Positions 44,365 to 52,575 of a stretch of DNA of 64,000 nucleotides are shown piece after piece. Under the pieces are notes generated by a model that was not told the DNA's origin, made no database searches, and saw only the letters and a list, made by a program, of their open reading frames with translations. This DNA is from Bdellovibrionales bacterium. Its GTDB lineage: Bacteria; Bdellovibrionota; Bdellovibrionia; Bdellovibrionales; Bdellovibrionaceae. The stretch is from positions 1-64,000 of the forward strand of contig JADJOV010000003.1 of assembly GCA_016713585.1 (NCBI GenBank), in the 5' to 3' direction. Both the position numbers and the translations under genes were made by a program. Numbering within the stretch: the stretch's first letter is position 1; every line of letters starts with the position of its first letter.

Positions 44365-44427
44365 ATTGTCTTGAAAAGCCCCCTTTTTAAGACAATACTT
44401 GTACAATAAAGGGGGCTTTATTGTACA
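44365..44427 (+). promoter_or_regulatory. Alternative hairpins covering the ATPase ribosome binding site and start
   Basis: Stem A pairs ATTGTCTT (44365-44372) with AAGACAAT (44389-44396) and holds AAAGCCCCCTTT in its loop. Stem B pairs TGTACAATAAAG (44400-44411) with CTTTATTGTACA (44416-44427) and buries the GGGGG ribosome binding site and the TTG start at 44421. Stem C pairs the loop of A, AAAGCCCCCTTT (44375-44386), with AAAGGGGGCTTT (44408-44419). B and C exclude each other and both hide the GGGGG. This looks like a translational control leader; TGTACA palindromes could also be a protein operator at the DNA level. Confidence 0.6.
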
Positions 44428-45785
44428 GACAACAAGAGGAATATATTCACACTTGGTTTAATAGAAGTAAAGGCCGTAAGCCATTGATTCTTCGCGGAGC
44501 AAGGCAGGTTGGGAAATCTACATTAGTACGGCAGTATTGCCTATCTAACAAGATTGATTTATTTGAAATAAATTTGGAAAAATATCCCCATTTGAATCCT
44601 CTCTTCGAGTTAAATAATCCTGCTAAAATAATCGACGCTATTGAAGATATCTTGAACTTACAGTTAAAAAAATCAAAACGTAAACTACTTTTTTTAGATG
44701 AAATCCAGGCCACGCCTGCCGCGCTGCCATGCTTAAGATATTTTTATGAAGAAATTGCGGACTTACCTGTTATCGCAGCAGGTTCTCTGCTTGAGTTTAT
44801 CCTCAATGATCATAATTACACAATGCCTGTTGGCCGTATTGAATTTCTGCATATGGGACCGATGAATTTTAGAGAGTTTTTAATGGCAAAAAAAGAAACA
44901 TTTTTTTTGGAAAAGTTATCAAAAATTAAGTTTGATCAGTTAGGCGAAATTTCTGACGCTTTCCACAGAAAAGGACTGGATCTAGTTCGTGAATTTTTAT
45001 TTATTGGTGGCATGCCGGAAGCTGTAACAACTTTTATTGAACATGGAATTGACTCCGCAGCTCCGATCCACGCCCAAATTCTTCAAACCTATCAGACTGA
45101 TTTTGTTAAGTATGCTAAAAAAACTCATCTTGATCGGATTCAAAAAGTATTTCGCTATGTATTCCTTAATCCATGTCAAAAAATTAAATACTCTAACATT
45201 TCTAAAGACGATCTAGCCAGGGATCTGAAATTTAATTTACACCTTTTGGCACAGGCAAAAGTCATAACCAAAGTATTGCATTCCAATTGTTCTGGACTAC
45301 CGCTTGAAGCCAGTGAAGATGAATCTATTTTTAAAATTTTAACTTTGGATGTAGGCTTAATGAATCACCTGCATGGCTTAACGTGGAAGAGTTTCAAGAC
45401 ATATAACGAAGAAGAGATAATTACAGAAGGATTGATTGCAGAGCAGTTTGTAGGACAGCATTTATTATACAGAAATCAGCCTTATCTCGTTCCAAAGCTT
45501 AACTACTGGTTGCGCGAAGGCAAAGAAAAAAACGCGGAAATTGATTATGTTGTAGAAAGAGAAAATAACATTGTTGCCATTGAAGTCAAAGCAGGAGCTG
45601 CTGGGAAAATTAGATCCCTCCATCAATGGATGAATGATATCGCATATAAGAAAAAAATGGCTGTTCGCTTTAATTTATCTAAAGGAACCACTGAAACGGT
45701 GGTTTATCAGATGGAAAAAAGAAAGTTAGAGTACTCACTTTTAACTCTTCCACTTTATCTGGTTCAGCATTTTATTGAATCGTGA
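44421..45785 (+). CDS. AAA ATPase with DUF4143 domain
   Basis: A 454-residue protein of the widespread ATPase-DUF4143 family: Walker A GARQVGKSTL, Walker B KLLFLDEIQATP, sensor AAGSLLEF, and the C-terminal nuclease-like DUF4143 segment with AEIDYVVERENNIVAIEVKAG, which has the E-x-D-x-V...E-V-K pattern of PD-(D/E)XK enzymes. The cellular role of the family is not settled; such genes are often accessory and mobile. The gene is AT-rich compared with its neighbours, suggesting transfer. The proposed TTG start lies inside a hairpin; the next in-frame starts would remove part of the N-terminal helix. Confidence 0.85.
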   Translation: MYRQQEEYIHTWFNRSKGRKPLILRGARQVGKSTLVRQYCLSNKIDLFEINLEKYPHLNPLFELNNPAKIIDAIEDILNLQLKKSKRKLLFLDEIQATPAALPCLRYFYEEIADLPVIAAGSLLEFILNDHNYTMPVGRIEFLHMGPMNFREFLMAKKETFFLEKLSKIKFDQLGEISDAFHRKGLDLVREFLFIGGMPEAVTTFIEHGIDSAAPIHAQILQTYQTDFVKYAKKTHLDRIQKVFRYVFLNPCQKIKYSNISKDDLARDLKFNLHLLAQAKVITKVLHSNCSGLPLEASEDESIFKILTLDVGLMNHLHGLTWKSFKTYNEEEIITEGLIAEQFVGQHLLYRNQPYLVPKLNYWLREGKEKNAEIDYVVERENNIVAIEVKAGAAGKIRSLHQWMNDIAYKKKMAVRFNLSKGTTETVVYQMEKRKLEYSLLTLPLYLVQHFIES

Positions 45786-45854
45786 ACTATATGAATGTAT
45801 CGTCGAACAGTTTGCCTTCTTGACAATCCGCGCTGAGGAGTTGATGATTGGTAA

Positions 45855-46472
45855 ATGAGATATTTATTGGGCGTATCCTTTTTGGTATTGCTACTGAGTT
45901 GCACAAGGAATCATGATCGCACCCATATTGCAGACCTGCCGGCAAGTACGGCGCCAGTGGAAAAAATTCTGTTACTTCAAGATAAAGAAGTCAATAGTTC
46001 GAGCCCCCTTCATAATGTAGTGCCCCCACACGGAAGCAAACAATCAGGGAATATAAATTGGGCGCTTTCGGGTAATTGTGTTCAGTATGGAGATGCGCAG
46101 ATTTGTGGTAGTAGCTTTATGATGAATTCGGGGTTTATTTTATCTTTGGAACTGCCAGGTAAAACACCCCTAAGTGAAAAATTCAATCCCTCTATTTCTG
46201 ATTTTTTGTATCGATTTATAGGTGCTCCACCGGCATCACTTTATAGCGAAGTTAAATTTTTCCCAGAGACCATTGGATTGATGCATACTTTCGGTTTCAC
46301 CCTTATACGCCAGGGCCGATTTTGCCGAACAATTGAGTTAAATCCAAATCATCGGGTTTCGTTTGGAATCGCAGAGGGCAAGGTACTGCTATTTAGTTCG
46401 GGTCCTAGTTTATCGGTGGATCGCTCAGTTGGAGGTTGGCGTAAGTATAACGAGGAATCCAACTGTCTGTAG
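45855..46472 (+). CDS. Putative lipoprotein of unknown function
   Basis: A 205-residue protein with an N-terminal lipoprotein signal: MRYLLGVSFLVLLLSC, lipobox L-L-S-C. The mature part starts with a Ser/Pro-rich linker and has four further Cys (NCVQYGDAQICGSSF, GRFCRTIEL, ESNCL), likely in disulfides. No recognised domain. It lies downstream of the ATPase gene in the same direction, 69 nt after its stop, but codon usage does not show whether they belong together. Confidence 0.6.
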   Translation: MRYLLGVSFLVLLLSCTRNHDRTHIADLPASTAPVEKILLLQDKEVNSSSPLHNVVPPHGSKQSGNINWALSGNCVQYGDAQICGSSFMMNSGFILSLELPGKTPLSEKFNPSISDFLYRFIGAPPASLYSEVKFFPETIGLMHTFGFTLIRQGRFCRTIELNPNHRVSFGIAEGKVLLFSSGPSLSVDRSVGGWRKYNEESNCL

Positions 46473-47175
46473 GGGGATACTTGATAAAATAAAGTTTGTG
46501 TATTTCTTCAGTCTTTTTGACAGCTTCATCCATCAAGCCAATGCTCCCGCCCAATCAGAATGATTAAGGTGATCGCCGAGAAAAAATTTCTACTTATAAC
46601 AACCCCACACCAGTTACGACGATACAGTTACGACGATACAGTTACGACCCAAGGCCCAGATATTAAAGTAATCACTATGTGCCCGTTGCTGCTTAATTAC
46701 GATTATGGACTATGATAGGATTAAAGACTGCAGCGGACAGCCCGCTTCAGCTGCAGGTTTCATTTCCAATTGAAATTATCGATATTTGCGCAACCAAGAA
46801 CGCTTGGACCAAAAATGCTGGTTACAAAACTTGAGTTTTCAATCCGAGAAGATAAACTAGTTTTTGCAAAAAAACTGAAAACTATTAAGAAAAAATCATT
46901 TCATTCAAAAGTAATGAGTCAACCTCTCGAACATGAAGTGATCTGTTCTTTATCATATGTCCTATAGAGTAAACAAGAAAATAGAAGAAGCGAGTGAAAT
47001 GACCAGGGTTAAAATCAGCGTCGCAAAACCTGAAGTTGACCCCGTCTCATTTTGATTCAGTCGCATGTGATTTCGATCCCCAAATCTCATTGGCACTCAC
47101 CGTCTGTTTGACTGTTGTCCTAAAAATCTTCGACCACGAGTCCTAAGTTATTGCAATCGACAGAGAATGCTTTCG
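46473..47175. other. 703-bp intergenic region with a 14-bp tandem repeat
   Basis: CAGTTACGACGATA is repeated in tandem at 46611-46648 (2.7 perfect copies). A frame at 46770-46967 (65 residues, TTG start, basic) has no ribosome binding site or recognisable content and is not called. The remainder is AT-rich and featureless apart from a run of A-rich blocks near 46860-46900. It may be a decayed gene region. Confidence 0.55.
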
Positions 47176-47906
47176 TCAATGAGCCAGTGAGGCCGAAGGT
47201 ATCCAGTCGCCATACTTCAAAACAGGAATAGGTGGAATATCTTGGCAAAGAATCTGGATTCCTTTGGCTTGAAGTGGGGCTGCTTTGTCGTCAAGTTTGA
47301 CAAACTCATTAAAGATATACATTTGGGTGCGAATAATTTTTGCAGAAAACTTGAGGCTCTGGTTGTCATTAAACCCATGTTGTTTTGACAACCTTTCAAA
47401 AACAGGGGCCTGAGCCGCCGCTCTGGCGACGGACTCTAATAGATGGCGCGTGAGGCAGTTAAATCGAGATTCTCCCTGAAGTATCTGAAGAATCCGAACG
47501 ATTTCGTTGTAGAAGACTTCGAGAGTTTGATCTTGTTTGAGTTTCGAACGAAGTTGGCGACTCAACAGGTGGTAGTCAAGGCTGATCTTTTGAGTGAGGT
47601 TGGGCAAAGTGTCGCGCCCTGGGCATCCAAATTAGAAATACTGTAGCTTCCCAAGATCGCCATTTTCTCCAGATAGATCAGCTCGGCCGAAACTTCCTTG
47701 GTCGCACCTTGGGTCAAGTTTGAGTAGAGCCTTTGTCGCTCTTGATTAAGAGCAAGGCCTTCTTTCAGGTGTTGTCGGAAACATCCATGGCCATAGGCAA
47801 CTCCAGTCGTGAGACAAACTAGAATCGTACAACTTGTTAACAAGTTGAGAAAAAGATTCACGAAGGTCTCCTTGTCATGGGGCTGGATTCGTTTTTGTGA
47901 TTTCAT
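47176..47906 (-). CDS. Membrane-anchored protein of unknown function, frameshifted
   Basis: The first frame (from 47906) gives a basic N-terminus, one hydrophobic helix (LFLNLLTSCTILVCLTTGVAYG) and SNLDAQGATLCP; the next frame continues NLTQKISLDYHLLSRQLR to a stop at 47176. One indel near 47600 in the CCC/GGG context joins them into about 243 residues. The soluble part is helical, with no motif I recognise (RHLLESVARAAAQAPVFERL, LQAKGIQILCQDIPPIP). Likely anchored to the inner membrane with the soluble part outside. Last gene in the direction of the minus-strand run but separated from it by 53 nt. Confidence 0.5.
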
Positions 47907-47959
47907 GTTTACGATATTTGCAAGATTGGCACCAAGTTATTGATGTGACCCGTGCCAGG

Positions 47960-48487
47960 CTATTCGACTGGAAATAAATATTGTGTGACGACGTCGGTTT
48001 CACTCTTAACGTTGTAAATTTCAATGACAGGAGCTGCAATTTTCAAACGATTGGCTTCCAAATAGTTGGTCATTTTGCCATAGACTTTCAGGGGGCCGAG
48101 GGCCGGTGATCCTGAGAACTCACCGACCACATAATGGCGACGCGGAATAATTTGTGACAGAAACCCAGAAGGAAGGCTTGCAGGAATTTGAGCGACAAGG
48201 CAGCCTCCTCGACTACGGAGTCTTTCGTGCTCGACCACATTTGGGTCGTCCAAATACTCACCAAAACTCTGACTGCACCCGAGGCTTTCTGTCTTGGCCC
48301 AGGTCTCAACCTCTTGAATTGTAGCTAGAATTTTATGGTAGGGACCTGAATATTCTTTGTAAATCATTGCATAGGGCCCTAGATCAGACTCTGTCACTGT
48401 GACAGACTTCCAAGCGCCAGAGCGAATAAACAGAGAAACGATAAAGCCTACGAAAAGCAAAAAAATAGTCAGTAGAATGGGTCTCAT
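47960..48487 (-). CDS. Membrane-anchored GyrI-like (SOUL/TEX264-type) domain protein
   Basis: A 175-residue protein with an N-terminal transmembrane helix (ILLTIFLLFVGFIVSLFI) and a single GyrI-like small-molecule-binding domain: YKEYSGPYHKI, SFGEYLDDPN, RSRGGCLVAQIP, IPRRHYVVGEFSG, and a C-terminal IEIYNV with the usual Glu. The domain also occurs in AraC-type regulators and in anchored TEX264-like proteins. The ligand is unknown. It begins 2 nt after the thioredoxin-like gene stop and ends a tight operon. Confidence 0.65.
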   Translation of the reverse strand: MRPILLTIFLLFVGFIVSLFIRSGAWKSVTVTESDLGPYAMIYKEYSGPYHKILATIQEVETWAKTESLGCSQSFGEYLDDPNVVEHERLRSRGGCLVAQIPASLPSGFLSQIIPRRHYVVGEFSGSPALGPLKVYGKMTNYLEANRLKIAAPVIEIYNVKSETDVVTQYLFPVE

Positions 48488-48489
48488 GA

Positions 48490-49059
48490 TTATTTAATCC
48501 ACTTGATTGAGCATCCCATCGAAGGAATTTGTTCCGCGAGAATATTTAGCGGATTCCCAGAACCAGAGTGATTCTTGAGGGCTATCGCGGCGTTAAATAA
48601 TTCTCGTTTTGTAACGTTTTTCGGATCTTTCCAAGAGTCATCCAGGCGCCCCCGATAGGCCAGGCAATGACTCTTGTCATATATGAAGAAATCAGGCGTG
48701 CAAACGGCGCCAAAGGCTCTTGCTACGGTTTGGCTGGCATCGTGAAGATAGGGGAAGGGCATTTGTTTAGCCAAATAATTTTTTTTGAGGTTCTCAAAAG
48801 AGTCCGCAGGGTAATCCTTTTCGCTGTTTGAACAAATGGCGATGAGCGGAATATTTTCTTGTTTCAAATCTCGTCCCAAAATAATTAATCGATCCTCAAT
48901 CGCTTGAACATAGGGGCAATGATTGCAGATAAACATCACCACAAAGGGCGTGCTAGGAGGGATATCTTTGAGACCGAAAGTTTTTCCATCCAGAGCCGGG
49001 AGCTTGAAATCAGGACAAGGGGTGCCGAGGGGAAGAGCCGGGGAGTAAGTCAGTGCCAT
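48490..49059 (-). CDS. Thioredoxin-fold (AhpC/TSA-like) protein
   Basis: A 189-residue cytoplasmic protein of the peroxiredoxin-like group: CPDFKLPALDGKTF at the N-terminus, VVMFICNHCPYVQAIEDRL with a C-x2-C redox pair, and PYLHDASQTVARAFGAVCTPDFFIYD with the cis-Pro loop. YRGRLDDSWKDP is typical of a subgroup of redoxins of unknown partner. No signal peptide. It is 2 nt downstream of birA. A role in thiol redox chemistry is expected. Confidence 0.8.
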   Translation of the reverse strand: MALTYSPALPLGTPCPDFKLPALDGKTFGLKDIPPSTPFVVMFICNHCPYVQAIEDRLIILGRDLKQENIPLIAICSNSEKDYPADSFENLKKNYLAKQMPFPYLHDASQTVARAFGAVCTPDFFIYDKSHCLAYRGRLDDSWKDPKNVTKRELFNAAIALKNHSGSGNPLNILAEQIPSMGCSIKWIK

Positions 49060-49061
49060 AT

Positions 49062-49886
49062 TTAAATCTCCGTCCAGGATGTTTTTTGAGCCCCTTGCCA
49101 GAGGGTGCCATCTTCATTAATTTGGGTGTACTTTTGAATGGCATTTCTTTCTCTATTGCCTGAGCTATTGCCTGCGCTGTTTTGCGCGGTGTTTTCTGAG
49201 ATATTTTCAGAAAACCGATTAAGCGCCCAGAGAAGATTGGATTGATCTGTTGTGGAAAGAACCTCAGTTGAGACGGAAATGGCTTGGGTGATTTCCAGGG
49301 AGAGCCGATCCAAGAAACAAAAAATGTCCTCCGACAAAAGGGGCGATCCAGAAGGCAGACGAACAGAGATGCCAGCGGCAAGACTGGTTGATGTTGGGAG
49401 GTCCTGGGGAGACGAAAGGATATTCATCCCAAGGCCAATGAGCGTGCGTACCCCACCCTGAGTTGCATCGCCTTGAATGACGTTTTCCAAAAGGATGCCT
49501 GCGATTTTTTGGGGACCCAAGTAGAGGTCATTGGGTGGCTTAAGTCCCCAGGGCAAAGTCGCCCAGGTGGTGCTCACAGCATTCCAGAGGGCAAGTCCGA
49601 TTCTGGGCGAGAGGGTTGGCAACGGAACGTCTGCCAATTGAAAGCTCCAGGTCATCAGAATTTGTTGCCCTGGCTTTGGGCAGTGCCAGGAGTGGGAACC
49701 GCGGCCTCTTCCCGCTGTTTGTAAATCAGTCACGTAAAGCTTAAAAGGAACCTGAGCTAGCTTTGGTGAAAAGGATTCTGCTTTTGCAATGTCATTGGTA
49801 CTCGAGCAGGTTTCAAAATATTCGATTGGAATGTTGTGGGAATCGGCCCAAAGTCGAACTTCCTGCCGCAGAAGAAGTTCAGTCAT
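49062..49886 (-). CDS. birA: Biotin--[acetyl-CoA-carboxylase] ligase
   Basis: A 274-residue ligase that activates biotin as biotinyl-AMP and attaches it to the biotin carrier of acetyl-CoA carboxylase. The biotin-binding segment is TDLQTAGRGRGSHSW and the catalytic Lys lies in LKPPNDLYLGPQKIAGILLE. No N-terminal DNA-binding domain is present, so it is a monofunctional ligase. Residues 221-248 are a low-complexity N/S/E stretch that separates the core from the C-terminal SH3-like end. It abuts nadC with no gap. Confidence 0.88.
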   Translation of the reverse strand: MTELLLRQEVRLWADSHNIPIEYFETCSSTNDIAKAESFSPKLAQVPFKLYVTDLQTAGRGRGSHSWHCPKPGQQILMTWSFQLADVPLPTLSPRIGLALWNAVSTTWATLPWGLKPPNDLYLGPQKIAGILLENVIQGDATQGGVRTLIGLGMNILSSPQDLPTSTSLAAGISVRLPSGSPLLSEDIFCFLDRLSLEITQAISVSTEVLSTTDQSNLLWALNRFSENISENTAQNSAGNSSGNRERNAIQKYTQINEDGTLWQGAQKTSWTEI

Positions 49887-50740
49887 TTAAGACTCCCACT
49901 CAAAAAGCAAGCTCACATCAGCCACTGGCGCGGAATGAGTCAACGCTCCGACGCTAATATAATTGACCCCAAGGCGGGCCACATCAGCAACTCGGTCCAG
50001 AGTCATGTTTCCACTCGCTTCGGATTCGATCGTTGCTGGAATCAACGTTAAGGCCTCTTTGAGGAGATCGTTGCTCATATTATCGAGCAAGATTCGGTGA
50101 ACACCTAGGGCGACGGCCACTCGAACCTCTTCCAAATTGCGGGCTTCAACTTCGACAGGAAGTTTGGTGTGGGCTCGAACCCGCTCAACTGCTGGTTTTA
50201 TTCCACCCATAACCGAAATATGATTATCCTTCAAAAGAACAGCATCACTGAGATTTAAGCGATGATTAAACCCACCGCCATGAACAACCGCCTTCTTTTG
50301 AAGAACCCGTAGTCCCGGCAGTGTTTTGCGGGTATCGAGAATCTTCGTTTGACAATTTGGATTGCCGCTTTTGACTTTGGCCACAAACTTCGAGGCGAGT
50401 GTCGCTATTCCTGAGAGGTGCCCTAGGAAGTTAAGGGCCACCCGTTCAGCCTTCAGAATCGGGATTAAGTCTCCTTCGAGGGTGCAAATATTTTGACCCT
50501 TCAGAATTTGATCCCCTTCGTCAAAGTGCCATTTAACCTTCACGTTGGGTTCCACGGCCACCATTGTTTGTTCAAAGGGCAGGGCGCCAGAAAGAACAAT
50601 ATCTTCCTTCGCTTTGAGAAGCGCACGCCCGGGCTGAGGCCTCAGGGCGAGACTTTCGGTTGTAATATCGCCTCGGGGGAGATCTTCGATAAGTGCGGCT
50701 TGAATAAGTTCTAGAAGATTGATAAATTCCTTAGGGTCAT
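49887..50740 (-). CDS. nadC: Nicotinate-nucleotide pyrophosphorylase (carboxylating), 5' end frameshifted
   Basis: Makes nicotinate mononucleotide from quinolinate and PRPP in NAD synthesis. It contains ALIEDLPRGDITTESLAL, ALNFLGHLSGIATLASKFV, TRKTLPGLRVLQKKAVVHGG, NRLNLSDAVLLKDNHI, and the TIM-barrel end VNYISVGALTHS. The clear coding frame extends upstream of ATG 50564 through the family's N-terminal domain with no stop, but finds no ordinary start codon. An ATG at 50740 lies one frame away, and one indel within the first dozen codons would join it, giving about 284 residues, the normal length. I choose 50740 on that basis. Confidence 0.88.
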
Positions 50741-50743
50741 AGG

Positions 50744-51637
50744 TTATTGAGAATGATTTTTGAGCTTTGTTTTTTCAAAATTAATGGTTTCGAGAAGACC
50801 TTGGCGAATTGTTGTTTTCTCAGACCAACCTAGTTTCTCGAGGCGAGTGAGATCGACAACAACTTCCATGACCTCGTTCTTGCGATAGGGAAGGGCTCCA
50901 AAATTCAATTGGGTCTTTGTGTTGCCACAAAGTTCCTTAGCAAGAACGACAAAGTTACGAATTGAAATGTGATGTTTTGAGGCCACTTGAAAAGAACTAA
51001 ATCCGTCTTTTAAATTTGGGATTTCCTGAAGGATTAATCTAAATGCCTGAACGACATCGTCAATATAAATAAAACTTCTTTTTTGTTCACCTAAGGTCAG
51101 ATCTATGCTTTTGACATTGTTAGAAACAAGGTCATTTACAATTTTCGATACGAACTTGGAAGGATCGTCGCCGCGACCATAAAAATGTTCGAGTTCAACG
51201 TTGATCGACTTAATTTTGTTTGAGAAAAAAACAAACCAATCCTTAAACTGTGCCTTTGAAAGGGAGTAGTAGCTGATTCGTTTATCCAGAACCGTATCGG
51301 TGTTGATGAAAAATTCTAATTTACTCTCAAAAGCATTCTTTAATAGTCTGAGGGGCAAAATCAAATTAGCCTCAATCGTGTCGTCCAAATCGTGTTCGTC
51401 TCTGCCATAATTAGTGGCACAGTGAATGACTCCTGAGAAAAGCTGCGTTTTAAATAGTTTTGAAAAGTCGACATCTTCAATATCAAGGCAAGTCAATTGG
51501 GGGAGTAAGGAGGAAATTCTGAAAGTGTTGGAGGAGCGACGCTTAAGGACGGTGAGATCATAGTCAGAAATCAAGTCATGGACAAGACTACTTCCTAAAT
51601 ACCCAGTGGCTCCGGTTATCAGAATTCTCTTTCGCAT
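50744..51637 (-). CDS. NAD-dependent sugar epimerase/dehydratase
   Basis: A 297-residue extended short-chain dehydrogenase: nucleotide loop GATGYLGS at the N-terminus, catalytic Tyr-x3-Lys in YYSLSKAQ, and GEQKRSFIYIDDVVQAF in the substrate domain. These enzymes act on nucleotide sugars such as UDP-glucose, GDP-mannose or CDP-hexoses. Sequence spacing resembles CDP-hexose reductase-type enzymes, but I would not commit. It lies between the glycosyltransferase and nadC, 3 nt upstream of the latter. Involvement in surface glycan assembly is inferred. Confidence 0.78.
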   Translation of the reverse strand: MRKRILITGATGYLGSSLVHDLISDYDLTVLKRRSSNTFRISSLLPQLTCLDIEDVDFSKLFKTQLFSGVIHCATNYGRDEHDLDDTIEANLILPLRLLKNAFESKLEFFINTDTVLDKRISYYSLSKAQFKDWFVFFSNKIKSINVELEHFYGRGDDPSKFVSKIVNDLVSNNVKSIDLTLGEQKRSFIYIDDVVQAFRLILQEIPNLKDGFSSFQVASKHHISIRNFVVLAKELCGNTKTQLNFGALPYRKNEVMEVVVDLTRLEKLGWSEKTTIRQGLLETINFEKTKLKNHSQ

Positions 51638-51658
51638 CTGTTTGCTCAGACCCTTTCC

Positions 51659-52405
51659 TTATTTGAGAAATTTCCAAAAAACTCCGTATGTGAACAGGGC
51701 CCAGAGCGTAGTGAAAGCGTCTTTAAGTCTGATCTTTTTGCCCTCTGCTAAAGATCGCCCGTAATAGGAGATAGGAACTTCATAAAAAACCGCCCCGCGA
51801 GCTCGAAGCTTAAAGAGCATTTCAATTTCAATTTGAAAACCCTTTGTGAAAAACGGAATGCTTCGAATCAGGGGTCCGTCAAAGGCCTTGGCCGCAGTTT
51901 CAACATCCGTCAAATTCATGTTAGATAACAAATCAGCAATAAAAGTAAATAGCAAATTTGCCAAATAATTATAGTAATACTGGGCTCGATGGGCCTTACG
52001 TACAAGCATACGTGAGCCAAAGCAGACTTGACCGTGTCCCTTCGCAATGGGCTCAACTAAACTGAGGAGCTCTTCGGGATCATATTCTAAATCAGCATCC
52101 TGACGAACGACAATGTCTCCAGTTGTTTTTTGAATTCCCAGACAGAGCCCATGGCCGAGACCCTGATTTTTTTCAACCTCAACTAACTGAATACGAGAAT
52201 CTCGGGTGCCCCAGGCCTTGAGAATGTCTCTAGTTCCATCAGTCGAGCCATTGTTGACGCAAATAATTTCGTTGAACCAAGGCATTCTATTCAGTTTTTC
52301 GAGGACAAGTCCGACAGTCCTCTCTTCATTGTAGGCACAAATAACGACAGAAATTGTCTTATTGTTAGGGACTAGTGGAAGTGGGTTTTGTGGCATCGTT
52401 GTCAT
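51659..52405 (-). CDS. Glycosyltransferase family 2 (polyprenyl-phosphate sugar type)
   Basis: A 248-residue GT-A fold enzyme: VVICAYNEERTVGLVLEKL, CVNNGSTDGTRDIL, and the D-x-D-like QDADLEYDPEELLSLV, typical of dolichol-phosphate-mannose-synthase-like enzymes. It moves a sugar from a nucleotide donor, often to polyprenyl phosphate. No transmembrane helix at the C-terminus. First gene of the minus-strand run and divergent from asnB. A V-E-T-A-A-K-A motif (LTDVETAAKAFDGPLIR) near residue 170 matches the common GT2 subgroup. Confidence 0.8.
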   Translation of the reverse strand: MTTMPQNPLPLVPNNKTISVVICAYNEERTVGLVLEKLNRMPWFNEIICVNNGSTDGTRDILKAWGTRDSRIQLVEVEKNQGLGHGLCLGIQKTTGDIVVRQDADLEYDPEELLSLVEPIAKGHGQVCFGSRMLVRKAHRAQYYYNYLANLLFTFIADLLSNMNLTDVETAAKAFDGPLIRSIPFFTKGFQIEIEMLFKLRARGAVFYEVPISYYGRSLAEGKKIRLKDAFTTLWALFTYGVFWKFLK

Positions 52406-52508
52406 GAGTGGTTCTCATTTAGATGGCCTTCGACTTTGTTGTCAATTCTTTGGTTAGCGCGCGGCGCAAATAAGAAATCTGACCCCATTCAGGGGTTAGC
52501 GTTTCGGA

Positions 52509-52537
52509 TTGAGTTGTCTTTATTTTTTGTATAGAAT
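52509..52537 (+). promoter_or_regulatory. Candidate promoter of asnB
   Basis: TTGAGT (52509-52514), 17-bp spacer, TAGAAT (52532-52537), 38 nt upstream of the ATG. The -10 fits well and the -35 moderately. GGGGG lies 4 nt before the start. Confidence 0.5.
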
Positions 52538-52575
52538 CGCTCACTGAGTTCAAGTACATCGGGCAAGGGGGATTG

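Noticed and set aside
46770..46967. 65-residue basic frame in a long intergenic region
   Set aside because: TTG start without ribosome binding site, no domain, and AT-rich composition that favours chance frames.
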